From: Aquirhabdus sp.
GTDB lineage: Bacteria; Pseudomonadota; Gammaproteobacteria; Pseudomonadales; Moraxellaceae
Reading direction: 5' to 3'
Length of the DNA stretch: 31,406 bases
Assembly (NCBI GenBank): GCA_030149815.1
Contig: JASLHI010000024.1
Coordinates: 1-31,406 of the forward strand
Positions within the stretch are counted from its first letter, which is position 1. Each line of letters starts with the position of its first letter. The position numbers and the translations under genes are program-made. This document shows positions 17,117-23,459 of the stretch, piece after piece. The notes under the pieces were generated by a model. It was given only the letters and a program-made list of their open reading frames with translations, was not told where the DNA came from and ran no database searches.

Positions 17117-17560
17117 TTAATTCGTAGATAGGTAGAATCTGCGTAAATCTTTTTCTCGTTGTTCGGTGAGTTCAGTTTTACAACTGACAAACATCAAACC
17201 TCGAATTGTACCGTCGATATAGTAAGTGTAATGCGCATCGCATTCTGCATCACGAAAAGAAACCCAAAGACGCTGGGCTTTGATGAGTTGAGATAACATC
17301 GGTTTGCCCATGGAGTTTGTTGAAGGATTGGCTTTGATTTGGGCGATGACTTGGTTGTAGGTTGTGTTGAGTTTGCGATCTGCTTTTTCAAACTCACGGT
17401 TTGCACAATATTCAATTTCAGGTGTACCACCTTTGCCAGCCGCACAATATTGTTCGATTTGCGATTCAGTCATGGAGTCAAAAGAGGGTTCATCTGCAAA
17501 TACGATGATTGGAGTTAAAAGTAGGGCAAGTCCTGATAATATTATTTTTAGTGATTTCAT
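17117..17560 (-). CDS. DUF1311/LprI-like exported protein
   Basis: A 147-residue protein with a signal peptide ending VFA (cleavage after residue 22) and no lipobox, so probably periplasmic. Four cysteines in the mature part (C39, C52 and two near the C-terminus) could form disulfides. The blocks YCANREFEKADRKLNTTYNQV and LIKAQRLWVSFRDAECD are typical of the DUF1311 family. One member, mycobacterial LprI, has been described as a lysozyme inhibitor, but that role should not be transferred without test. It is a single gene on the minus strand. Confidence 0.82.
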   Translation of the reverse strand: MKSLKIILSGLALLLTPIIVFADEPSFDSMTESQIEQYCAAGKGGTPEIEYCANREFEKADRKLNTTYNQVIAQIKANPSTNSMGKPMLSQLIKAQRLWVSFRDAECDAHYTYYIDGTIRGLMFVSCKTELTEQREKDLRRFYLSTN

Positions 17561-17588
17561 TTTAATTATCCCTGTTGTTACATTCTAA

Positions 17589-17627
17589 AAAATAAAAAAC
17601 CACCGCAAATCTTAGACTCACGGTGGT
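17589..17627 (-). terminator. Rho-independent terminator after ychF
   Basis: ACCACCG (17599-17605) pairs with CGGTGGT (17621-17627). The A-rich stretch 17589-17598 provides the minus-strand U tract. It separates ychF from the DUF1311 gene. Confidence 0.82.
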
Positions 17628-17654
17628 TTGATTAAAGCATTAAATCTGAATGGT

Positions 17655-18746
17655 TTAAACGTTAAAACGGAAATGCATCACATCGCCATCTTGCACGATG
17701 TAGGTTTTGCCTTCTAAACGCCATTTACCAGCTTCTTTCGCACCAGCTTCACCTTTGAAGCCAACAAAGTCTTCATAGGCGATGACTTCTGCACGAATAA
17801 AGCCTTTTTCAAAGTCAGTGTGAATCACACCTGCGGCTTGCGGTGCGCTTGCGCCTTTTTTCACAGTCCATGCGCGAACTTCTTTCACGCCAGCAGTGAA
17901 GTAAGTTTGCAAACCGAGGAGTGCGTAACCTGCACGAATTACACGATTCAAACCTGGTTCTTCCATACCGATCGCTTCAAGAAATTCAGCTTTTTCAGCT
18001 TCATCAAGTTGAGCAATTTCGGCTTCAATCTGATTGCAAAGCGGGACGACAATTGAATTTTCTTTTGCAGCTAATTCACGAACTGCATCGAGATGCGGAT
18101 TATTTTCAAAGCCATCTTCTGACACGTTGGCGATATACATGGTTGGTTTCAGCGTCATCAAACCCATACCACGAACAAGTTTGAGTTGATCTTCGTCAAG
18201 ATCAACAGAACGTGCTTGATCGCCTGCTGCTAGAGCTTTTTCGATACGCTCTAAAATATCTTTGGTTGCGACCGCTTCTTTATCGCCACCTTTAGCCGCT
18301 TTAGTAAGACGTACAATCGCTTTTGTGACTGTATCTAAATCGGCGAGAGCAAGTTCGGTGTTAATGGTTGCGATGTCATCCAGTGGGTTCACGCGATTAT
18401 TGACGTGGATGACATTGTCATCTTCGAAGCAGCGGACAACGTGCGCAATCGCATCGGTTTCACGGATGTTTGCCAAGAATTTGTTACCCAAACCTTCGCC
18501 TTTACTTGCGCCAGCAACTAGACCAGCGATGTCTACGAATTCCATTGTTGTCGGCATGACACGCTCAGGTTTAACGATTTCGGCAAGTGCATCTTGACGT
18601 GGATCAGGCACAGGCACGATACCTGTGTTTGGTTCAATCGTACAAAATGGGAAGTTTTCCGCAGCGATAGCGGCTTTGGTCAGCGCATTAAACAGCGTTG
18701 ATTTACCGACGTTAGGCAGGCCGACGATGCCGCAATTAAAACCCAT
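17655..18746 (-). CDS. ychF: Redox-regulated ribosome-binding ATPase YchF
   Basis: A 363-residue P-loop protein of the Obg-related YchF/OLA1 family, which prefers ATP to GTP and binds ribosomes. Features are the P-loop GLPNVGKST (9-17), the switch region DIAGLVAGASKGEGLGN, and NVSED in place of the usual G4 NKxD, as expected for an ATP-preferring member. A helical hairpin insert (about 120-200) follows. The C-terminal TGS domain ends in TYIVQDGDVMHFRFNV. Length is exactly typical. It is monocistronic here, without the frequent pth neighbour, and is divergent from the GST-like gene. Confidence 0.96.
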   Translation of the reverse strand: MGFNCGIVGLPNVGKSTLFNALTKAAIAAENFPFCTIEPNTGIVPVPDPRQDALAEIVKPERVMPTTMEFVDIAGLVAGASKGEGLGNKFLANIRETDAIAHVVRCFEDDNVIHVNNRVNPLDDIATINTELALADLDTVTKAIVRLTKAAKGGDKEAVATKDILERIEKALAAGDQARSVDLDEDQLKLVRGMGLMTLKPTMYIANVSEDGFENNPHLDAVRELAAKENSIVVPLCNQIEAEIAQLDEAEKAEFLEAIGMEEPGLNRVIRAGYALLGLQTYFTAGVKEVRAWTVKKGASAPQAAGVIHTDFEKGFIRAEVIAYEDFVGFKGEAGAKEAGKWRLEGKTYIVQDGDVMHFRFNV

Positions 18747-18931
18747 AATGATATTCCTATTGATGAATCTATTGAATTTGAAAGAAAAATAATTGCCAAA
18801 CGATGCTTTGTAAAATAACCAGCTGATTGAGTTGGTTGAAAAAAGTTGTAAAATTGGCGCATATGATACACCAAAGTCGTTATGCTGTTCTGCACGATAT
18901 TCAATTGCTTTTATTTAGTCTTTTTTGAGAA

Positions 18932-19711
18932 ATGATTATGCGTACTTTGTTCCAGTTTCCTTTGTCCCATTATTGTGAAAAAGCCCGTTGGTTACTGGAT
19001 TATAAAGAACTTGATTACGTTGCCAAAAATGTCATCCCTGGTCCACATCGTTTATTGACTCGTTGGCATGCCAGCAATGATACGTTGCCACTCTTAAAAG
19101 ATAAGAAAACATGGATTGGTGATTCGACTGAAATTGCTTTTTATTTAGATGGTGTCTATGCCGAGAAACCATTGATCAGCAATGATCCAAAGCAACGTGC
19201 CGCAATTGTAGCGATGGATAAACTTGCGAATGAACTTGGCTATCACGTACGTCGCTGGATGTATCTTTATCTGATTGATGAACCACATACGATGGAAATT
19301 ATGATGGGTGAACGTGGTTTTCTACATGCGTTCAAACCGTTGATGACGCCTGTTATTAAAAAAGGTGTGAAGGAGTTGTATCAGATTTATCCAGAAAAAG
19401 CAGCAAAATCGAAGGCTCAAATTGATGTGTTAATTGATGACATTGAGGCAGCATTACTGGCGAATGGTTCAGATGGTCAGCATGGTTATTTGGTAGGTAA
19501 GCAATTTAGTTTTGCGGATATTTCAGTGTGTGCATTAGCCGCGCCATTATTTGGCCCTGAAGGCACACCGTGGGTTGCGCCACATGATGTCATTGCGCCT
19601 GAGGCAATTGAGCAGTTTAAACAAGCTTTATTGGCTCGACCTTTTGGACAATATGTGATGCGTATTTATGTTAATCATCGCAAAGCGCGGGTAGATTGGC
19701 GCGGGCAGTGA
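18932..19711 (+). CDS. Glutathione S-transferase family protein
   Basis: A 259-residue protein with an N-terminal thioredoxin-like GST fold (about 3-75): FQFPLSHYCEKARWLLDYK at the active-site end, and a glutathione-binding-type DTLPLLKDKKTWIGDSTEIAFYLD. The C-terminal helical domain contains the usual FSFADISVCALAAPLFG block. A SHYCEKARW start is typical of proteobacterial GSTs of unknown substrate. Two in-frame ATGs, two codons apart, are possible starts. The ribosome site is weak (TTGAGA). The TonB-C-like gene follows 21 bases later and may be cotranscribed. Confidence 0.82.
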   Translation: MIMRTLFQFPLSHYCEKARWLLDYKELDYVAKNVIPGPHRLLTRWHASNDTLPLLKDKKTWIGDSTEIAFYLDGVYAEKPLISNDPKQRAAIVAMDKLANELGYHVRRWMYLYLIDEPHTMEIMMGERGFLHAFKPLMTPVIKKGVKELYQIYPEKAAKSKAQIDVLIDDIEAALLANGSDGQHGYLVGKQFSFADISVCALAAPLFGPEGTPWVAPHDVIAPEAIEQFKQALLARPFGQYVMRIYVNHRKARVDWRGQ

Positions 19712-19732
19712 AGTGCTTAAGTGGGGTGAGGT

Positions 19733-19981
19733 GTGAATCTCGTTAATCGCTTATTGGTCAAAGCTCAGGTGATTGATGGAACAAAGCGTTCCGTCAGAGC
19801 AAGAATATTGCTTGATGATGCAGGGAAGGTTAAAGGCGTCCAAATTAGATTTGGTTCTGGTAATCCTGCAATTGATCAACGAGCGATTAGAGAGTTAATG
19901 AATACCCAATATGCTCCAAGTCGATTGGGGGCAAAGAAGGTTCGTGTATGGCATGACGTGACGTGGACTTGTGGGGATTAG
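19733..19981 (+). CDS. Free-standing TonB C-terminal-like domain protein
   Basis: An 82-residue protein starting at GTG behind a strong GGGGTGAGG ribosome site. Residues 20-78 resemble the TonB/TolA C-terminal fold: a strand ARILLDDAGKVKGVQIRF, the turn GSGNPAIDQRAIREL, then YAPSRLGAKKVRVWHDVTW. This corresponds to the family pattern of DxxGxV, SSGxxxLDxxAL and a final beta strand. There is no membrane anchor, signal peptide or Pro-rich spacer, so it cannot be a normal TonB. It follows the GST-like gene closely. The function is unknown, and the match is made by eye. Confidence 0.55.
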   Translation: MNLVNRLLVKAQVIDGTKRSVRARILLDDAGKVKGVQIRFGSGNPAIDQRAIRELMNTQYAPSRLGAKKVRVWHDVTWTCGD

Positions 19982-20006
19982 CGTATTTTTTAAGATAAAT
20001 ATAGAC

Positions 20007-20027
20007 CTAGGGTGCGCACTGCGCACC
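20007..20027 (+). repeat. REP hairpin, RAYT-associated, left copy
   Basis: The tag CTAG is followed by GGTGCGC-ACT-GCGCACC. It lies about 20 bases past the RAYT stop. The opposite orientation to the right copy gives an inverted pair around the transposase gene. Confidence 0.8.
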
Positions 20028-20045
20028 ATGTTTAATATGATTTAA

Positions 20046-20591
20046 TTAAATACTCTCCCCATATTCACCTTCGTCTATTAGTTCACCCCAATCTGCTGGA
20101 TATAATCCTTTTGCATAATATTTATGAAAAGTGGAATAACGCCAATCAACAATATTTTCAACTAAGCCATGCTTGATTGGATTGAAATGTAAATAATTCA
20201 TATGCTTTTCAAAATCAATGTCATTTCTTATTTCGTGTGCCCAGAATCGACGTTGCCATATTCCTTTTTCGTTACGAGTAATGTTCGATAATGACAGCAT
20301 TTCTAAAGGGGCTTCATATTCTGGGCATTGTTTCGACACATATCGTTTGATTAACCCCCAACGCTTGCCATAATCACAATTATCGTTTGGTAGAGTCCAC
20401 ACCGCATGGATATGGTCAGGTAAAGTGACCCATGCAACAATTTCAAATGGATAGTTTTCGCGAACACATTTAACAGCGTCCCGCATTGCTTGTAGCATAG
20501 GTTTATCGCAAAAAATTTTACGGCGTTTGAAACTGACTACGGTAAAAAAGTATGTCCCACCGTTTGTATTTGATCGCTTATAGCTAGACAC
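20046..20591 (-). CDS. REP-associated tyrosine transposase (RAYT)
   Basis: A 181-residue protein of the Y1 HUH transposase superfamily that recognises REP hairpins in single-stranded form. Seen features: GGTYFFTVVSFKRRKIF (11-27), the HUH pair H60-x-H62 in TLPDHIHAVWTLP, and a candidate catalytic tyrosine Y84 in IKRYVSKQ. WQRRFWAHEIRND and YLHFNPIKHGLV (112-144) complete the pattern. The chosen start is GTG at 20591. An ATG at 20687 keeps the frame open through the right REP, but the added residues do not look like the family. The gene sits between two inverted REP hairpins. All key residues are present, so it may be active. RAYTs do not move as ordinary insertion sequences and are usually single-copy. 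Confidence 0.88.
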   Translation of the reverse strand: MSSYKRSNTNGGTYFFTVVSFKRRKIFCDKPMLQAMRDAVKCVRENYPFEIVAWVTLPDHIHAVWTLPNDNCDYGKRWGLIKRYVSKQCPEYEAPLEMLSLSNITRNEKGIWQRRFWAHEIRNDIDFEKHMNYLHFNPIKHGLVENIVDWRYSTFHKYYAKGLYPADWGELIDEGEYGESI

Positions 20592-20635
20592 TGTATTCTC
20601 TTTTTTATATTTTTTAAGAATTATATATTTGAAAT

Positions 20636-20656
20636 GGTGCGCGGTGCGCACCCTAT
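20636..20656 (-). repeat. REP hairpin, RAYT-associated, right copy
   Basis: On the minus strand the tag ATAG is followed by GGTGCGC-ACC-GCGCACC. It lies about 45 bases before the RAYT GTG start. The stem is identical to the left copy and the orientation is inverted. Confidence 0.8.
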
Positions 20657-20702
20657 GTTTGATGTCTCCCTCATAGGAAGGAGACAAGCATTTATAATTA
20701 AA

Positions 20703-21452
20703 TTACTTATTCAACTCAGCCATTACTTCATCAGAGAAGTTAGCATTGGTGTAAACGTCTTGTACGTCATCCAAGTCTTCAAGCATATCAATCAGTTTTA
20801 ATACTTTTTGTGCTTGTTCAACATCGGTGATGTCCGCTTGAGTGGATGGTGACATGGTCACTTCGGCGTTGTCAGATTTCAAACCGGCCGCAGCGAGCGC
20901 GTCTTGTACTGAACCAAATGCATCAGGCGTGGTGATAACCGTAATGCTGTCGGCATCAGTTTCCACGTCATCTGCACCAGCGTCCAATGCGACTTCGACG
21001 ATTTTGTCTTCTAATGACACATCATCAAAACGAATTTCACCGCGCTGAGTGAAGAGGTAAGCAACAGAACCCGTTGTACCGAGATTGCCACCACATTTGC
21101 TGAAACAATGACGTACTTCAGGTACGGTACGGTTGATGTTGTCGGTCATGGTGTTGATCAGAACAGCCACACCGCCAACACCATAACCTTCATAGCTGAT
21201 TTCTTTCAGATCATCGTTTTCAGTATTGCCCGCACCGCGTTGAATTGCACGGTTAATGGTGTCACGTGTCATATTCACGGACAGTGCTTTTTCGACCACA
21301 GCGCGTAGCTTTGGATTTTTGGCAGGATCGGCATCACCTTGTTTGGCTGCGCTGACCAACTCACGGATATATTTTGTGAATACTTTACCGCGTGATGCGT
21401 CTTGGCGCGCTTTGCGGTGTTTAATATTGGCCCATTTGGAATGTCCAGCCAT
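20703..21452 (-). CDS. yebC: YebC/PmpR-family protein
   Basis: A 249-residue cytoplasmic protein. The start MAGHSKWANIKHRK at 21452 is the conserved family start and has an AAGGAGC ribosome site; the frame is open 27 codons further upstream but without family similarity. Later blocks are YEGYGVGGVAVLINTMTDN, the Gly-rich CGGNLGTTGSVAYLF, and an acidic C-terminal domain with MLEDLDDVQDVYTN. Members were long called transcriptional regulators; more recent work implicates some in translation of difficult (for example proline-rich) sequences. Here it is not next to ruvC, its common neighbour. No clear terminator follows before the REP. Confidence 0.95.
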   Translation of the reverse strand: MAGHSKWANIKHRKARQDASRGKVFTKYIRELVSAAKQGDADPAKNPKLRAVVEKALSVNMTRDTINRAIQRGAGNTENDDLKEISYEGYGVGGVAVLINTMTDNINRTVPEVRHCFSKCGGNLGTTGSVAYLFTQRGEIRFDDVSLEDKIVEVALDAGADDVETDADSITVITTPDAFGSVQDALAAAGLKSDNAEVTMSPSTQADITDVEQAQKVLKLIDMLEDLDDVQDVYTNANFSDEVMAELNK

Positions 21453-21511
21453 GGCTGATTGCTCCTTGATGTTTCTGAAATGTGGGATTGATGCGAGATC
21501 AACATGCTGAA

Positions 21512-21550
21512 GAAAACAAAAGCCACGACTCAAATATTGGAGTTGTGGCG
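21512..21550 (-). terminator. Rho-independent terminator after the DUF6231-like gene
   Basis: On the minus strand GCCACAACTC pairs with GAGTCGTGGC (21549-21522) with one mismatch around an eight-base loop, followed by CTTTTGTTTT. It lies between this gene and yebC. Confidence 0.7.
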
Positions 21551-21626
21551 TGTTAAAAATTGGCGCAAATGGTAGCAGATTTGAGTTGTTTTGATAAGAC
21601 AGTGCGGCAATGAGCGTGTGGACTGA

Positions 21627-22223
21627 TTACCAGCGATATTTATCGAAGTTTTCAGGGTTTGCCCAATATTTGGAATTGAGCCAATCGGGGATTTGTTTGT
21701 ATTCAAGGATATTAAATTGCCACAGTTCCCAATCTTCTATTTTTTCAATTTGGCTAAAGCCTAATGCACGCAGACCTGTAGATTGGTCACCATAGGCGAC
21801 GACGAGTACACGTCTGGCGAGTAAATCGCGAAGATGAGTTAAACCATGTGTAATTGCTTGAGTTGCGGTTGCTTGTGAAGGCGTTGCTTGATGATCGCCG
21901 TGTGTGAGCGCGTTACTTGTAACGGAATCGTGGTCGAGATAGCATTCATCGAGTACAATCACCGCAAGGTCAAAACGTTGCTGAAAAGGAATGTTGTTCA
22001 GTAGCCAGAGTTCACGCTGTTGCCATAATCCCGTCCACCCTGTACTCCAATCTTTTAGCGAACTAAAATCACGCGCAATCACTAAACCGTGTTCGATTGG
22101 TTTTTCGTGCGCTAAACGCTGAATGAGTGGCAGAATATTCGGTGGTGTATGTGGCATTGGCAAGTCCTTGCTGATGAAAAGAGGCTTCTGGACTGAAGGC
22201 TTTTGTGTCATTTCTAGAGTCAT
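21627..22223 (-). CDS. DUF6231-like protein of unknown function
   Basis: A 198-residue cytoplasmic protein. The frame is open up to 22403, but a strong promoter (22248-22277) lies inside the extension, and the ATG at 22223 has GGAG at 22234-22237, so that start is chosen. ATGs at 22238 and 22211 are alternatives. The middle has FDLAVIVLDECYLD and LRDLLARRVLVVAYGD, giving a Rossmann-like strand-helix pattern. The C-terminus NSKYWANPENFDKYRW recalls DUF6231 proteins of pseudomonads, by memory only. No catalytic motif is seen. A terminator follows, so it is monocistronic. Confidence 0.65.
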   Translation of the reverse strand: MTLEMTQKPSVQKPLFISKDLPMPHTPPNILPLIQRLAHEKPIEHGLVIARDFSSLKDWSTGWTGLWQQRELWLLNNIPFQQRFDLAVIVLDECYLDHDSVTSNALTHGDHQATPSQATATQAITHGLTHLRDLLARRVLVVAYGDQSTGLRALGFSQIEKIEDWELWQFNILEYKQIPDWLNSKYWANPENFDKYRW

Positions 22224-22247
22224 TCGAGACAACTCCATATTGATATG

Positions 22248-22277
22248 ATCATATAGAGAGATCATAGCGCATATCAA
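22248..22277 (-). promoter_or_regulatory. Near-consensus sigma-70 promoter
   Basis: On the minus strand: -35 TTGATA (22277-22272), an 18-base spacer, and -10 TATGAT (22253-22248). The -10 lies within the perfect 12-base palindrome ATATGATCATAT (22243-22254). Predicted start of transcription is near 22241, just before the chosen gene start at 22223. Confidence 0.65.
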
Positions 22278-22470
22278 GAGATGACAACGTATATTTGATG
22301 GCGTTGACGTGACTAAATTCCGTGTTATTTTGGTTAAGCTGTTGTCATTCCAGTTTAAAATAATCGCCCCTGTCTCAATGTATTGAACATACAATTGCAT
22401 CATTATTGATTGAGTTAAATCGCAACATTCATCAACCTCACTTGATGAAATCGTTCACTAGGAAAATAGT

Positions 22471-23322
22471 ATGGAATACGAAGGTCTTTGTCATAAAATG
22501 CGTACGCATTTGGGCGAAACTGTTGAAACCGCGCGTGGTACATTGGCAGCAGGAGTGGAGTACAGTTTAGTTTTGGGCGCGTTTGATTATCCAATGACCC
22601 AAAACCTAGGACATGAGATTGAACTGGAGTGGACTGGTCGTATTTTTTGCTTATCCTGCGGTAATCAAACGCCGAAATCGTATTCGCAAGGGCATTGTTA
22701 TAAATGCATGATCACGAAGGCGTCGTGCGATATGTGCATGATGAAGCCTGAGACTTGCCATTTTCATTTGGGAACTTGTCGTGAGCCTGATTGGGCGATG
22801 AGTGTGTGTTTCCAGCCACATATTGTCTATTTGGCTAATTCTTCTGCGCCGAAGGTTGGTATTACTCGAATCACGCAGATGCCAACACGCTGGCTTGATC
22901 AGGGCGCAACACAAGCGCTGCCGCTGATGCGTGTGAATAGTCGTCGACTTTCAGGGTTAGTTGAGGTTTTATTCGGGCAAGATATTGCGGATAAAACGGA
23001 TTGGCGAAAATTGCTCAAAGGCGAGGCAGAACCGATTGATCTCATGTCAATTCGCGATGAGTTGCTTGCTAAACACCAAGCGGACATTGATCAGATGTTG
23101 CAAGAATCCTCGAATGAGTTAGTGATGCTTACGGATGAGCGAATCCGTGAATTCTCTTATCCAGTTAATGAATATCCTGTCAAAGTCACTGCGCATAATT
23201 TTGATAAAAAACCTGTGGTTCATGGCAAGTTAAACGGCATTAAAGGGCAGTATTTGTTGCTTGATACAGGCGTTTTGAATCTGCGTAAATTTGGTGGTTA
23301 TGAGTTAAAGGTTCGGATTTAG
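22471..23322 (+). CDS. DUF2797 zinc-ribbon-like protein
   Basis: A 283-residue soluble protein. Eight cysteines in the first third (C60, C63, C76, C79, C86, C89, C96, C103) could bind two zinc ions: FCLSCGN, HCYKCM, CDMCM and C96/C103. After them comes HIVYLANSSAPKVGITR...PTRWLDQGA (starting about 117), which looks like a GIY-YIG-type core as seen in DUF2797 members. The C-terminal third has a beta-rich PVVHGKLNGIKGQYLLLDTGVLN. The function is unknown; nuclease activity is only suggested by the fold. It has an AGGA ribosome site and lies divergent from the DUF6231-like gene. Confidence 0.82.
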   Translation: MEYEGLCHKMRTHLGETVETARGTLAAGVEYSLVLGAFDYPMTQNLGHEIELEWTGRIFCLSCGNQTPKSYSQGHCYKCMITKASCDMCMMKPETCHFHLGTCREPDWAMSVCFQPHIVYLANSSAPKVGITRITQMPTRWLDQGATQALPLMRVNSRRLSGLVEVLFGQDIADKTDWRKLLKGEAEPIDLMSIRDELLAKHQADIDQMLQESSNELVMLTDERIREFSYPVNEYPVKVTAHNFDKKPVVHGKLNGIKGQYLLLDTGVLNLRKFGGYELKVRI

Positions 23323-23330
23323 TTTTTAGC

Positions 23331-23423
23331 ATCAAAAGCAAATCCTCCCCAGCCCTCCTTTTTCTAAGGAGGGGGAAGCTCCTCCCTTTGTAAAGGGAGG
23401 TTGGGTGGGATTTTGCTTTTGAT
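23331..23423. repeat. 93-bp imperfect palindrome, MITE-like
   Basis: The outer arms are ATCAAAAGCAAATCC (23331-23345) and GGATTTTGCTTTTGAT (23408-23423), complementary except for one extra base. Inside are two further hairpins, CCCTCC/GGAGGG (about 23353-23373) and CCTCCCTTT/AAAGGGAGG (23381-23400). It fills nearly the whole gap between the DUF2797 gene and pepN. No coding capacity is seen. Confidence 0.7.
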
Positions 23424-23459
23424 CTTTTGTACTTATTAAATATAAAGGAATATATCCCC

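Noticed and set aside
20664..20685. GTCTCC/GGAGAC hairpin after yebC
   Set aside because: No U tract follows on the minus strand. It lies in spacer DNA next to the right REP, and the match is short.
20592..20687. Upstream extension of the RAYT reading frame through the right REP
   Set aside because: The added residues are partly the translated REP hairpin and lack family similarity. The GTG at 20591 sits just before the conserved start of the protein.
22224..22403. Longer start for the DUF6231-like gene
   Set aside because: The strong promoter at 22248-22277 would lie inside the coding region, and the extension has no ribosome site.
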